Numbered from the stretch's first letter, positions 21,621 to 30,903 are shown. The stretch is 32,523 nt of DNA from Candidatus Odoribacter faecigallinarum (GCA_019114285.1 DXFT01000046.1:1-32523); one strand, 5' to 3'. Program-made: numbers and translations. The notes: generated from the sequence alone by a model not told the origin.

Positions 21621-24485
21621 ATGAAGGAAATTCAGGAAGAAAACAATATAATTGCCATTTATGGTGCGCGTGAACACAACCTTAAGAATATAGATTTAAC
21701 GATTCCGCGGAATAGTTTGACGGTGATAACCGGCTTAAGCGGCAGTGGTAAATCTTCATTGGCATTTGATACGATTTATGCTGAAGGGCAGAGGCGTTAT
21801 ATGGAGACGCTTTCTGCTTATGCCCGGCAATTCTTGGGTAATATGGAACGTCCTGATGTGGATCAGATTACCGGGTTAAGTCCTGTGATTTCCATAGAAC
21901 AGAAGACCACCAATAAGAATCCGCGTTCTACGGTCGGCACGACCACAGAAATATATGACTTCCTGCGTTTGCTTTATGCAAGGGCAGGAGAGGCTTATTC
22001 TTATCTTACGGGCAGCCGTATGGTGAAATATACGGATGAAAAGATTATTGAATTGATTCTTGCAAACTTTGACGGGAAACGTATTTTTTTGCTGGCTCCA
22101 TTAGTCAAGGCGAGGAAAGGAAATTATAGAGAACTTTTTGAAAATCTTAGTAGGAAAGGGTTTCTTACAGTACGCGTGGACGGTGGGCTTCGTACAATAA
22201 CTTCCGGTTTAAGCCTTGACCGTTACAAGATTCATAATATTGAGGTCGTGATTGATAAGATGGTCGTATCTAAGGATATGGACGTGAAACGACTGAAAGC
22301 CTCTGTGGAAACAGCAATGAAGAGTGGTAAAGGGACTATTATGGTGCAAGATGCTGATCAGGGTGATTTGAAATATTACAGTCGCAATTTAATGTGTCCT
22401 GATACAGGAATTTCTTATCCTGACCCGGCTCCGCATACTTTCTCTTTCAATTCCCCGCAAGGGGCTTGCACTAAATGCAAAGGTATGGGAGTGGTTACTA
22501 CGGTGGATATTCATAAAATCATTCCGAATGAATCCCTTTCTATATATGAGGGGGGGATAGAGCCTTTGGGCAAATATAAAAATACGATTCTTTTTTGGCA
22601 GATAGAGACTGTCTTGAAAAAGCATGGCTTTGATTTGCATACCCCCATTAGGGATTTGTCGGAAGAGGCTGTTACGGATGTGTTATATGGTTATCCGGGT
22701 CAGATACGCTTGTCGAAAGAGGCGTTGGGGGTCTCTTCCAATACGCTTTATGCTTTTGAGGGCATTATCAAATATATTGTAATGCAAGAAGAGAATGCCA
22801 CCTCAAAGCGTGCGAACAAATGGGCTGAGCAGTTTCTTTCACAGGTAAAGTGTGATGTCTGCCATGGACAGCGCCTTACCCAGGAAGCTTTAAGTTATCG
22901 CATTGACGGTAAGAATATTTCTGATTTGGCAGAAATGGAATTGCGGGATTTGTATGATTGGATATGTAAGCTGGAGGAAAAACTGGAGCCGGCGCAACGG
23001 CGGATTGCAGGGGAAATTCTTAAGGAAATCCGTACCCGCCTTCGTTTTTTGTTGGATGTCGGCTTGGAATATCTGTCATTGAATCGGCAGTCTGCCACAC
23101 TTTCGGGAGGAGAGTCGCAGCGTATCCGTCTTGCCACGCAGATAGGTTCGCAATTGGTAAATGTCCTCTATATCCTTGATGAGCCAAGTATTGGATTGCA
23201 CCAGAAAGACAACCGCCGGTTGATTGATTCTTTACGGAAGTTGCGGGACAACAGTAATTCGGTCATTGTTGTCGAGCATGACCGTGAGATGATGGAATCT
23301 GCCGATTATATTGTCGATATGGGACCTTATGCAGGACGTAAGGGAGGGCAGGTAGTTGCAGCTGGAACATATTCAGATATTTTGAAAAGTGACAGTTTGA
23401 CAGCCAAATACCTGAATGGTACGCTTGATATAAAACTCCCTGCTTGCCGCAGGGAAGGCAACGGTCATTTTCTTACTTTGAAAGGGTGTACGGGAAACAA
23501 TCTGCAACATGTGGATTTGTCTCTTCCCTTGGGGTTGCTGGTATGTGTCACCGGGGTTAGCGGGAGTGGTAAGTCATCCCTTATAAATGGTACCCTTTAT
23601 CCGATATTGTCGAAGCAATTATACCGTTCCGTAGCAGAGCCTCTGCCTTATGAAGAGATAGAAGGGATGCAATATATCGATAAGGTGATTATAGTGGACC
23701 AAAGTCCGTTGGGGCGTACTCCGCGGTCTAACCCTGCGACTTATACTGGTATTTTCACTGATATCCGTAAATTGTTTGAGCGTTTGCCGGAAGCACAGAT
23801 TCGTGGTTATGGGGCTGGACGTTTCTCTTTTAACGTGCCCGGCGGGAGGTGTGAGGAATGCAAAGGCGCCGGAGTAAAGGTCATAGAAATGAATTTCTTG
23901 CCGGATGTGTATGTGCATTGCGATGCATGCGGGGGAAAGCGTTATAACAAAGAGACATTGGAGGTACGCTACCGTGGCAAATCTATCGGAGACGTATTGG
24001 ATATGACAATTAATCAAGCGGTAGAATTTTTTGAAGGGGTCCCTTACCTCCAACATAAGCTGAAAGTATTGCAGGAGGTAGGTATGGGATATATTAAAAT
24101 CGGCCAGCCCTGCACGACTTTGAGCGGTGGGGAATCACAACGTGTAAAGCTGGCATCGGAATTGGCTCGCCGGGATACGGGCAAGACCCTTTATATTCTT
24201 GATGAGCCAACGACAGGTTTGCATTTTGAAGATATACACATTCTACTTGAGGCTATCGGTAAACTGGTGGACAAAGGCAATACGGTAGTTGTCATAGAGC
24301 ATAATCTTGATGTCATTAAAATGGCAGACTACATTATAGATATGGGACCGGGCGGAGGACGTGAGGGGGGACGGATTGTGGCAGTGGGAAAACCCGAGGA
24401 AGTGGCGGAAAATCCTGCTTCTGAAACGGGAAAATACCTTCGTGAAGAATTGTTGCGTTCTTCGCGCCATTCAAGCAGTACTTGA
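21621..24485 (+). CDS. uvrA: UvrABC excinuclease subunit A
   Basis: A 954-residue UvrA, the damage-recognition ATPase of nucleotide excision repair that works as a dimer with UvrB. Two ABC ATPase modules are clear: Walker A GLSGSGKSS (residues 38-46) and GVSGSGKSS near 652; signatures LSGGESQRIRLA and LSGGESQRVKLA; Walker B ILDEPSIGLH and ILDEPTTGLH. The zinc module of the second half (CEEC ... CDAC) is intact. The module of the first half has Cys259, Thr262, Cys283 and Cys286, so one of the four cysteines found in E. coli (Cys253, 256, 277, 280) is lost. Length is normal (about 940). UvrB and UvrC are not in the window. Confidence 0.97.
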   Translation: MKEIQEENNIIAIYGAREHNLKNIDLTIPRNSLTVITGLSGSGKSSLAFDTIYAEGQRRYMETLSAYARQFLGNMERPDVDQITGLSPVISIEQKTTNKNPRSTVGTTTEIYDFLRLLYARAGEAYSYLTGSRMVKYTDEKIIELILANFDGKRIFLLAPLVKARKGNYRELFENLSRKGFLTVRVDGGLRTITSGLSLDRYKIHNIEVVIDKMVVSKDMDVKRLKASVETAMKSGKGTIMVQDADQGDLKYYSRNLMCPDTGISYPDPAPHTFSFNSPQGACTKCKGMGVVTTVDIHKIIPNESLSIYEGGIEPLGKYKNTILFWQIETVLKKHGFDLHTPIRDLSEEAVTDVLYGYPGQIRLSKEALGVSSNTLYAFEGIIKYIVMQEENATSKRANKWAEQFLSQVKCDVCHGQRLTQEALSYRIDGKNISDLAEMELRDLYDWICKLEEKLEPAQRRIAGEILKEIRTRLRFLLDVGLEYLSLNRQSATLSGGESQRIRLATQIGSQLVNVLYILDEPSIGLHQKDNRRLIDSLRKLRDNSNSVIVVEHDREMMESADYIVDMGPYAGRKGGQVVAAGTYSDILKSDSLTAKYLNGTLDIKLPACRREGNGHFLTLKGCTGNNLQHVDLSLPLGLLVCVTGVSGSGKSSLINGTLYPILSKQLYRSVAEPLPYEEIEGMQYIDKVIIVDQSPLGRTPRSNPATYTGIFTDIRKLFERLPEAQIRGYGAGRFSFNVPGGRCEECKGAGVKVIEMNFLPDVYVHCDACGGKRYNKETLEVRYRGKSIGDVLDMTINQAVEFFEGVPYLQHKLKVLQEVGMGYIKIGQPCTTLSGGESQRVKLASELARRDTGKTLYILDEPTTGLHFEDIHILLEAIGKLVDKGNTVVVIEHNLDVIKMADYIIDMGPGGGREGGRIVAVGKPEEVAENPASETGKYLREELLRSSRHSSST

Positions 24486-24613
24486 GGTTTCCGAGGTATC
24501 TGGAAACAGGGAGCAAGCCATTAGTTGCATTTCGTCAAGCAAGGGAAGCGGACATTTCAAATGAAAAAGCCGTGGCATGTTTGCAGGAAAAGACAGGAAA
24601 AGGAGAGAATGCC

Positions 24614-24644
24614 CTTGTTTTTTAGCCCTAAACGTTTATCTTTG
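24614..24644 (+). promoter_or_regulatory. Promoter of guaA
   Basis: CTTG (24614-24617), a 19-base spacer and TATCTTTG (24637-24644). The start codon is 23 bases further on. No purine riboswitch fold is visible in the short leader. The preceding bases 24486-24613 hold nothing I can identify. Confidence 0.62.
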
Positions 24645-24667
24645 CACCGCAAATCAAAATTAATGCA

Positions 24668-26197
24668 ATGCAAGAAAAGATATTGATATTAGATTTCGGT
24701 TCGCAATACACACAGTTGATTGCGAGGCGGGTGCGTGAATTGAATGTTTATTGCGAGATTTATCCTTACAATAAATATCCGGCGCTGGATGCTTCAGTGA
24801 AAGGTGTAATTCTATCCGGAAGCCCTTTCTCTGTTAGGGATAAGGCTGCACCACAGCCCGATTTGTCAGCCATAAAGGGGAAGTTGCCCTTGTTGGGAGT
24901 GTGTTTTGGAGCCCAATATTTGGCTCAGCATTTTGGAGGAGAGGTGAAAGCTTCTGATAAACGGGAATATGGACGGGCAAACCTTTCGTTTGTGAATACA
25001 GATTGTCGTTTATTCAAGGGCATTAGTCCTAATTCTCAAGTATGGATGTCCCATGGAGATACAATTGAACGTTTGCCGGAAAACACGGAAGTATTGGCAA
25101 GTACTTCTGATGTGGTAAACGCTGCATACGCTTTTCATGGAGAGCCGACATTTGGCATACAGTTCCATCCGGAAGTTTACCATAGCACAGAAGGGAAAGA
25201 ACTTCTGTATAATTTCGTCGTAGGTATCTGTGGATGTTCCCAGAGTTGGACTCCAGACTCGTTTGTAGAGGTTACGGTTTCTGAATTGAAACGTAAACTG
25301 GGAGATGACCGGGTAATCTTGGGCTTGTCCGGAGGAGTAGATTCTACAGTGGCGGCGATGTTGCTTCATCGTGCCATAGGAACGAACTTGACTTGTATTT
25401 TTGTGGATAACGGTTTGCTGCGTAAGAATGAGTATAGGGATGTATTGGAGAATTACAAGGAGTTGGGATTGAATGTAGTAGGAGCTGAAGCAGGAGAACT
25501 TTTTCTAAGCCGTTTGGCAGGAGTGACGGAACCGGAACGGAAACGCAAGATTATAGGTAGCACCTTTATAGATGTCTTTGACAAAGAAGCTTCCAAGATA
25601 AAAGATGCCAAGTGGCTGGGACAGGGAACCATTTATCCGGATGTGATAGAGTCTTTGTCGGTCAATGGTCCTTCTCAGACTATCAAGTCACATCATAACG
25701 TCGGAGGGTTGCCTGATTATATGAAATTACAGTTGGTAGAACCTTTGCGCTTGCTGTTTAAGGATGAAGTGCGACGCGTAGGAAAGACACTCGGTTTACC
25801 GGATAAATTCTTAAAACGGCATCCTTTCCCGGGACCGGGTTTGGCTATCCGCATATTGGGTGAAATCACGGCTGAAAAAGTGCGCCTTTTGCAGGAGGCT
25901 GACCATATTTTTATTTCCATGCTTCATGAGGCTGGGTTGTATGATATGGTATGGCAGGCAGGAGTCATATTATTGCCTGTGCAAAGTGTAGGCGTCATGG
26001 GAGATGAGCGTACTTATGAAAATGTGGTGGCGCTTCGTGCGGTGGAATCGACAGACGGGATGACTGCTGATTGGTGTCATCTGCCTTATGACTTTTTGGC
26101 ACGGGTGTCTAACCGTATTATAAATCAAGTTCGTGGTATCAACCGGGTTGTTTATGATATTAGTTCCAAGCCGCCAGCCACAATCGAATGGGAATAA
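24668..26197 (+). CDS. guaA: GMP synthase (glutamine-hydrolysing)
   Basis: A 509-residue GMP synthetase that converts XMP, ATP and glutamine into GMP in the last step of guanine nucleotide synthesis. The class I glutamine amidotransferase domain comes first, with Cys79 (LLGVCFGAQ), His167 and Glu169 (FHPEV) as triad. The ATP pyrophosphatase domain follows with its P-loop SGGVDS (residues 221-226). The C-terminal dimerisation domain contains [10 protein letters not shown] and [12 protein letters not shown], and the protein ends in KPPATIEWE, the usual XMP-contacting tail. Length is slightly below the usual 515-525. It is alone behind its own promoter. Confidence 0.98.
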   Translation: MQEKILILDFGSQYTQLIARRVRELNVYCEIYPYNKYPALDASVKGVILSGSPFSVRDKAAPQPDLSAIKGKLPLLGVCFGAQYLAQHFGGEVKASDKREYGRANLSFVNTDCRLFKGISPNSQVWMSHGDTIERLPENTEVLASTSDVVNAAYAFHGEPTFGIQFHPEVYHSTEGKELLYNFVVGICGCSQSWTPDSFVEVTVSELKRKLGDDRVILGLSGGVDSTVAAMLLHRAIGTNLTCIFVDNGLLRKNEYRDVLENYKELGLNVVGAEAGELFLSRLAGVTEPERKRKIIGSTFIDVFDKEASKIKDAKWLGQGTIYPDVIESLSVNGPSQTIKSHHNVGGLPDYMKLQLVEPLRLLFKDEVRRVGKTLGLPDKFLKRHPFPGPGLAIRILGEITAEKVRLLQEADHIFISMLHEAGLYDMVWQAGVILLPVQSVGVMGDERTYENVVALRAVESTDGMTADWCHLPYDFLARVSNRIINQVRGINRVVYDISSKPPATIEWE

Positions 26198-26278
26198 AGA
26201 CTGGCGTGTGCAACAATGGTATATAATTTGTAAGAAAATACGTGTAATGAATAGTTTTAACTTTAAAATTAAATCGTT

Positions 26279-26392
26279 ATGGGAGCAGCTGGAAATAAAA
26301 AACCGAAGGGCATGAAGAAAAAACACGAAGCAAGTTATTTAGCTGAAGAAGCTACGCATGAGGTTGCATTGAAAAAGGGAAAGAAGAAATAA
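26279..26392 (+). CDS. Very small basic protein (37 residues)
   Basis: A 37-codon frame, ATG 26279 to TAA 26390-26392. It starts MGAAGNKKPKGMKKKHEASY and ends in LKKGKKK, giving lysine clusters at both ends around a short acidic helix (AEEATHE). The frame has a leader of A/T-rich sequence with a TATAATTTG box near 26223-26230, and a strong terminator starts 35 bases after its stop, so it looks like a complete small transcription unit. I do not recognise a family; the lysine-rich composition suggests nucleic-acid or ribosome binding (inference). Confidence 0.6.
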   Translation: MGAAGNKKPKGMKKKHEASYLAEEATHEVALKKGKKK

Positions 26393-26426
26393 AGAAGAGG
26401 GGAGAAGTGTTAAAAATTGCCCGAAG

Positions 26427-26475
26427 AAGGGGCTAAAAGTGTTTCTTTATCACTTTTAGCCCCTTTTATTTTTAT
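26427..26475 (+). terminator. Strong intrinsic terminator after the 37-residue protein gene
   Basis: A 15-bp perfect stem (AAGGGGCTAAAAGTG at 26427-26441 with its complement at 26451-26465) around a 9-base loop, followed by a T-rich tail. Confidence 0.92.
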
Positions 26476-26480
26476 CTTTG
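26473..26480 (+). promoter_or_regulatory. -7 box for the DHH phosphoesterase gene
   Basis: TATCTTTG matches TAnnTTTG, 21 bases before the start codon. It overlaps the tail of the upstream terminator; no clear -33 box, because that space is the terminator stem. Confidence 0.5.
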
Positions 26481-26501
26481 TCCGATTTATGATGGATAGA
26501 T

Positions 26502-27539
26502 ATGAAAAATATAAAAGACTGTATAGAAGAATTACGATTCAAGCTGGCTGGAGGTTTAGTGAAAAATGTAGTGATTATTCCTCATATTTCGCCGGATGGC
26601 GATGCGGCGGGTTCTTGTTCAGCGCTGGCAGAAGTCATGCAACAGGTTTGTTTGCAATGGCATATCCTGACTTGCGATTATATGCCGGAATATTTGCGAT
26701 TTTTGAAACATATTCCCAAATTGATTTCTTACCAAGATAAGCCGGAAGAATGCAAACGGTTAATAGCAGAAGCAGACATTATTTTTATGCTCGACCACAA
26801 TACGGTGAAACGTGAAGGGGATTTGGAACCTTGGGTCATGGAAGCGAAAGCCTCACGGGTAATTATTGACCACCATCTTGAGCCGGATGAGGAAGATATC
26901 GTGATTTCAGATACCAGTGTGTCTTCCACTTGTGAATTGCTTTATTCCGTAATCACGCAGATTTGGGGAAGAGATATCATTAATGAAGATATAGCTAATT
27001 CGCTTTATGCAGGTATTAATACGGATACAGGGGGGCTGAATCATAATTCTTCCCGCCCGGAGACTTATCGGTTGATAGCCGAATTGTTGGAACAGGGATT
27101 AGATAAAGAATATGTGCATGAACACATTTACCAGATGAACCGGCTGTCACGTTTGAGGTTAATTGGCAATACCTTATTGAATAAGTTGAGAGTCAATGAG
27201 GAATATGGAGTGGCAATCATGCCTGTTACAAAAGAAGAATTGGAACGGTATAGGTATCGGGACGGGGATTTGGAAGGATTGGTGAATATTCCTCTTACCA
27301 TACGCAATGTCGTGGTATCTGTGTTGATTACTGAACGGAAAGAGCGAATAAAACTTTCTTTTCGTTCAAAAGGCAAAGTACCGGTCAATGAATGGGCAAA
27401 AAAATGGTTTAATGGAGGAGGGCACCTAAATGCAGCAGGCGGGCAGATGGAATCGCCATTGGAGGATGTCGTCTGTAAACTGAAAGAAACCATACCCCTT
27501 TTCTTTGAAGATGTGGCTGTGGCGGAAAAGAAGAAATAA
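26502..27539 (+). CDS. nrnA: DHH/DHHA1 phosphoesterase, NrnA type (nano-RNase / pAp phosphatase)
   Basis: A 345-residue cytosolic enzyme of the RecJ-like DHH family. Metal-binding motifs are HISPDGDAAGS (Asp32, Asp34), MLDHN (Asp98) and IIDHH (Asp123-His-His125). NTDTGGLNH follows near residue 171. The C-terminal DHHA1 domain has the substrate-binding GGGHLNAAGG motif near residues 308-317. NrnA proteins degrade 2-5-nucleotide RNA and dephosphorylate 3'-phosphoadenosine 5'-phosphate; some relatives hydrolyse cyclic dinucleotides. The lack of membrane or PAS domains excludes GdpP. It precedes a MarR regulator with its own promoter. Confidence 0.92.
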   Translation: MKNIKDCIEELRFKLAGGLVKNVVIIPHISPDGDAAGSCSALAEVMQQVCLQWHILTCDYMPEYLRFLKHIPKLISYQDKPEECKRLIAEADIIFMLDHNTVKREGDLEPWVMEAKASRVIIDHHLEPDEEDIVISDTSVSSTCELLYSVITQIWGRDIINEDIANSLYAGINTDTGGLNHNSSRPETYRLIAELLEQGLDKEYVHEHIYQMNRLSRLRLIGNTLLNKLRVNEEYGVAIMPVTKEELERYRYRDGDLEGLVNIPLTIRNVVVSVLITERKERIKLSFRSKGKVPVNEWAKKWFNGGGHLNAAGGQMESPLEDVVCKLKETIPLFFEDVAVAEKKK

Positions 27540-27549
27540 TGGGAAAATA

Positions 27550-27580
27550 TTGCATATTTGCATAGAAATGCTTACGTTTG
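27550..27580 (+). promoter_or_regulatory. MarR gene promoter with embedded repeat elements
   Basis: TTGC (27550-27553), a 19-base spacer and TACGTTTG (27573-27580). TTTGCATA-like words occur at 27550, 27557 and 27577, and the imperfect palindrome CTTA-N8-TAAG (27571-27586) covers the -7 box. This is a good position for autorepression by a MarR dimer (inference). The promoter also shows that the in-frame upstream start at 27558 cannot be used. Confidence 0.5.
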
Positions 27581-27602
27581 CATAAGTATAGTAAAACAGA
27601 CC

Positions 27603-28028
27603 ATGAATGAAATAAGGGAACTGATGGCGTATCTCAGCAAAGCTGAGCGCGGATACACGAAAATACTTAACCGTGCCTTTCTAAAAGCCGGCTACGATGT
27701 GAGCAGGGAACAATTTGAATTGCTGCAAGTGCTTTGGGAAGAAGATCACGTAAACCAGCAAACCATTTCAAAACGTTTGCAAAAAGACAAATACAATGTG
27801 ACAAAATTATTGAATACCTTGACAAAACGTGGGTATGTACAACGCAAGATGTGCAAGGAAGACCGGCGGAATAATTTTGTTGTCCTGACAGAAAAAGGGA
27901 TTGAGGTGAAAAAAGCCTTGACTGGCATTGAGGAACAGCTGCATGTCGATTTGACATTGACCATTGCGCCTCAGGAAGTCAAGTCATGCGTATGGGTTTT
28001 AAAGAAATTGACCGACAGGATGGAATAA
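27603..28028 (+). CDS. MarR-family transcriptional regulator
   Basis: A 141-residue winged-helix regulator. Residues about 25-100 form the MarR DNA-binding domain: helix-turn-helix QQTISKRLQKDKYNVTKLLNTL and the wing with the characteristic DRRNNFVVLTEKG motif. MarR proteins bind palindromic operators as dimers and release DNA on binding small phenolic or oxidative ligands. I start it at ATG 27603 because the promoter's -7 box ends at 27580. Repeats around that box suggest autoregulation. There is no obvious efflux pump or enzyme next to it; the downstream PepD gene starts 45 bases later and might be read from the same promoter. Confidence 0.92.
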   Translation: MNEIRELMAYLSKAERGYTKILNRAFLKAGYDVSREQFELLQVLWEEDHVNQQTISKRLQKDKYNVTKLLNTLTKRGYVQRKMCKEDRRNNFVVLTEKGIEVKKALTGIEEQLHVDLTLTIAPQEVKSCVWVLKKLTDRME

Positions 28029-28072
28029 ATATCTTGCCTGTTTTTAGAACATAATATAAATATGCAAAAATA

Positions 28073-29527
28073 ATGGAAACATTGAATGGATTAAAACCGG
28101 AGGCTCTCTGGAGATATTTTGAAGAAATTTGCCAGATACCCCGTCCTTCCAAAAAGGAAGAGAAAATAAGTGCCTGGTTGATGGAATTTGCCCGTAAACA
28201 CGGATTGGATGCCCGTCAGGATGAGGCAGGCAATGTATTGATGACAAAGCCTGCCGTGCCGGGAAAAGAACAGGTGCCGGCAATAGTCTTGCAGTCCCAC
28301 ATGGACATGGTATGCGAAAAAAACTCGGATACACAGCATGATTTTGACAAAGACCCGATTCAGCCCTACATCGACGGAGAATGGGTAAAAGCCAAGGGAA
28401 CGACACTCGGGGCGGATGACGGCATCGGCATGGCGGCAGCTTTGGCAGTACTGACTTCTTCCGACATACAACACGGTCCGGTGGAATGCCTTTTCACGGT
28501 GGACGAGGAAACCGGATTGACAGGGGCTTTTGCTCTGAAACCGGGATTCTTTACCGGAAAAATACTCTTGAACTTGGATTCCGAAGACGAAGGAGAAATG
28601 TTCATCGGCTGTGCCGGAGGCGTGGATACCGTAGTGCGTATGCCATATACCAAGCAAGTTACTCCGCCTCATAAATTTGCAGTCCGCCTTACGGTAAAAG
28701 GTTTGCAAGGTGGGCACTCCGGCGATGACATCAATAAGGGGAGAGGAAATGCCATCAAATTATTGAACCGCTTCTTGTGGGAAATGAACAACAAATACGG
28801 CATCTCCTTGGCTTCTTTCGAAGGGGGGAACCTGCGTAATGCCATTGCCCGTGAAGCTTCGGCAGTCATTGTCTTTGACGAGGCATTGAAAGAACAGATG
28901 AGGGTATCTTTTAATATGTATGCTGCCGAAATGGAACAAGTATGGAAACTTACAGAACCGGAGCTGCGTTTGGAAATGGAATCCACGGATTTGCCGGACG
29001 AAGTGCTGGATGCTGATTCGGCTTCTCATCTGCTGAATGCCCTTTATGCTTGCCCGCATGGTGTATTCTCCATGAGCTATCGCATGCCGGGCATGGTGGA
29101 GACCTCCACAAATCTGGCTGCCGTGAAATTTACAAATGGCAATACGATACTGATAACAACCTCCCAGAGAAGCGATGTCGATTCTGAAAAAATGAACATT
29201 GCGCAAATGGTGGCTTCTGTTTTCCGGTTGGCAGGGGCTGCTGTGGAGCATGGCGAAGGTTACCCGGGATGGGCGCCCAATCCGGATTCCCCGATATTGA
29301 AGATTGCCGTGGAATCTTACGAGGCGCTTTTTGGACAGAAACCGGTAGTACGTTCCATACATGCCGGATTGGAATGCGGTTTGTTTCTGGAAAAATATCC
29401 CGGCATGGACATGATTTCTTTCGGGCCGACTTTGCGTGGAGTGCATTCTCCCGATGAAAAAGTGAATATTGCAACGGTTGAAAAATGGTGGCGCCATTTG
29501 GTGGACATTTTGGAGCGGTTGAAATAA
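28073..29527 (+). CDS. pepD: Aminoacyl-histidine dipeptidase (PepD, M20 family)
   Basis: A 484-residue cytosolic di-zinc dipeptidase that cleaves Xaa-His dipeptides such as carnosine and many others. Predicted zinc and catalytic residues are His76 and Asp78 (LQSHMDMV), Asp115 (LGADDGIGMA), and Glu145-Glu146 (DEETGLTG). The lid domain has GGHSGDDINKGRGNA near residue 222, and the last His ligand is in GVHSPDEKVN near 461. Length fits Bacteroidota and proteobacterial PepD (about 485). It ends 11 bases before the fRMsr gene, so the two are probably one transcript, joining peptide use with recovery of oxidised methionine. Confidence 0.96.
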   Translation: METLNGLKPEALWRYFEEICQIPRPSKKEEKISAWLMEFARKHGLDARQDEAGNVLMTKPAVPGKEQVPAIVLQSHMDMVCEKNSDTQHDFDKDPIQPYIDGEWVKAKGTTLGADDGIGMAAALAVLTSSDIQHGPVECLFTVDEETGLTGAFALKPGFFTGKILLNLDSEDEGEMFIGCAGGVDTVVRMPYTKQVTPPHKFAVRLTVKGLQGGHSGDDINKGRGNAIKLLNRFLWEMNNKYGISLASFEGGNLRNAIAREASAVIVFDEALKEQMRVSFNMYAAEMEQVWKLTEPELRLEMESTDLPDEVLDADSASHLLNALYACPHGVFSMSYRMPGMVETSTNLAAVKFTNGNTILITTSQRSDVDSEKMNIAQMVASVFRLAGAAVEHGEGYPGWAPNPDSPILKIAVESYEALFGQKPVVRSIHAGLECGLFLEKYPGMDMISFGPTLRGVHSPDEKVNIATVEKWWRHLVDILERLK

Positions 29528-29538
29528 ACAAAAGAATA

Positions 29539-30003
29539 ATGGAGGCAAAAAGCACGAAATTAGCAAAATACGAGCGTCTTTATGAACAGATAAAGACATA
29601 CGTCGTGACGACAGAAGACATTTGGGCACGGCTGGCGACGATGGAAGCCGTCCTTCACCACAAAATGCAAGCCTTTTTTTGGACGGGAGTGTATGCTTTG
29701 GTGGATGGTGAATTGATTGTCCGTTCCTACCAGGGACCCGTGGCGTGCCAGAAATTGCGCCCGCACACGGGAGTCTGTTGGGCGGCAATAGATTCGGGCA
29801 AGGCGGTAATTGTTCCGGACGTAGGGCAATTCCCCGGTCACATTGCCTGCGACAGCCGTTCCAAAAGTGAAATTGTCATTCCCATCCGTGACCGTGAAGG
29901 ACGCGTCTTTGCCTGTTTGGACATAGACAGTGACAAACTGAACGCTTTTGATGCTGAAGATGAAGAAGGACTAAACAAAATATTGGGATTATTGTATAGT
30001 TGA
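29539..30003 (+). CDS. msrC: Free methionine-(R)-sulfoxide reductase (GAF domain, fRMsr)
   Basis: A 154-residue single GAF-domain enzyme that reduces free, not protein-bound, Met-(R)-sulfoxide using thioredoxin. Three cysteines are in the family positions: Cys70 (YQGPVAC), Cys80 (TGVC) and Cys104 (GHIACDSRSKSEIVIP). Their spacing of 10 and 24 residues equals that of E. coli Cys84, Cys94 and Cys118. A GAF domain used only for sensing would lack this set. The start is ATG 29539, 11 bases after the pepD stop; an in-frame upstream start at 29485 lies inside pepD and is not needed. A weak hairpin precedes the TPR gene. Confidence 0.94.
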   Translation: MEAKSTKLAKYERLYEQIKTYVVTTEDIWARLATMEAVLHHKMQAFFWTGVYALVDGELIVRSYQGPVACQKLRPHTGVCWAAIDSGKAVIVPDVGQFPGHIACDSRSKSEIVIPIRDREGRVFACLDIDSDKLNAFDAEDEEGLNKILGLLYS

Positions 30004-30027
30004 TATTCGAAAAAAACAGCAAAACAT

Positions 30028-30058
30028 TTTGTTTTTTTGTCTCTGGAATGTAATTTAG
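30028..30058 (+). promoter_or_regulatory. Promoter of the TPR protein gene
   Basis: TTTG (30028-30031), a 19-base spacer and TAATTTAG (30051-30058), one mismatch from TAnnTTTG. The leader would be about 40 bases. Confidence 0.5.
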
Positions 30059-30104
30059 TGCGCTGAAGAGAATAAATTATTGATAACATACAAAATTGGA
30101 GAAC

Positions 30105-30848
30105 ATGAGAAAGTTTATTTTATTATTTGTAAGTGTTTTAATGGGGACGGCATTATTTGCCCAAACACCCGGTGCTGCGGAAAAAAACGCAGGAAATGCC
30201 GCTTATAAGGCAAAAAACTATGCGGAAGCCTTTAAAAACTGGGAGGCTTATTTGAAAATTGTGGAGAATAAGGACAATCCTTGCGTTTACAACACGGCAG
30301 TTGTGGCGCAACGCATCAAGAATTATGAGGCTGCAGTGAAATACTATGACCTGTCCATTGCCAATCGTTATAAATTGGCATCCTCCTATGTGGGAAAAGC
30401 AACGGCATTGCGTGCTTTGAAGAAAACAGATGAAATGTTGGCTACGCTGGATGCTGGGATGAAGGCTTCTCCCGGAAACATGAAACTGGAGACAATGTAT
30501 GCCACTCATTTCCTGAAAGAAGGGCAAACCTTCCAGAAAGCAGGCAATGAGGCAAAAGCCGCTGAAAATTATATGAAAATCACAGAATTGAAAACTAAGA
30601 GTTTTCAGGTACAGGGTTTTTTGAGCTTGGCAGGGCTTTACTTTAACGACGGGGCTAAAATCCTGCAGGATGCCACTCCGATTGCTACGACCGACCGGGC
30701 AAAATACGATGCCGAGAAGGCAAAAGCCGTGGAACTTTTCAAAAAAGCCAAAGGCTATGCTACCCAGGCGCAATCGCTGGAGCCTGCCAACGAGGATGTA
30801 AAGGCAATGGTTTCCCAGATAGATGCAGAATTGGCAAAACAAGCATAA
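30105..30848 (+). CDS. Exported tetratricopeptide-repeat protein
   Basis: A 247-residue secreted protein. The signal peptide runs to about residue 20 (MRKFILLFVSVLMGTALFAQ). The rest is helical, with about four to five TPR units beginning near AEKNAGNAAYKAKNYAEAFKNW and again at the YYDLSIAN and AENYMKITEL segments, and alanine- and lysine-rich helices at the end. TPR proteins hold together periplasmic or outer-membrane complexes; no partner is indicated here. I use ATG 30105, preceded by a GGAG site; an in-frame TTG nine bases upstream is less likely. A terminator and repeat copy C follow. Confidence 0.88.
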   Translation: MRKFILLFVSVLMGTALFAQTPGAAEKNAGNAAYKAKNYAEAFKNWEAYLKIVENKDNPCVYNTAVVAQRIKNYEAAVKYYDLSIANRYKLASSYVGKATALRALKKTDEMLATLDAGMKASPGNMKLETMYATHFLKEGQTFQKAGNEAKAAENYMKITELKTKSFQVQGFLSLAGLYFNDGAKILQDATPIATTDRAKYDAEKAKAVELFKKAKGYATQAQSLEPANEDVKAMVSQIDAELAKQA

Positions 30849-30871
30849 ATTTCTGGAATTTACGTATTAAA

Positions 30872-30903
30872 AGGTTGCCACCGGATAGATGGCAACTTTT
30901 TTT
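30872..30903 (+). terminator. Intrinsic terminator after the TPR gene
   Basis: GTTGCCA (30874-30880) and TGGCAAC (30890-30896) form a 7-bp stem with a 9-base loop, extended by a G-T pair and followed by eight T. Confidence 0.82.

Noticed and set aside
24486-24667. Guanine riboswitch upstream of guaA
   Set aside because: The leader between the promoter and the start codon is about 20 bases, too short for a purine riboswitch.
28760-29788. 342-codon minus-strand frame over pepD and msrC
   Set aside because: It spans two firmly identified genes on the other strand and its composition is unlike a protein. Other long antisense frames (17145-17807, 28091-28717, 30153-30842) fail for the same reason.
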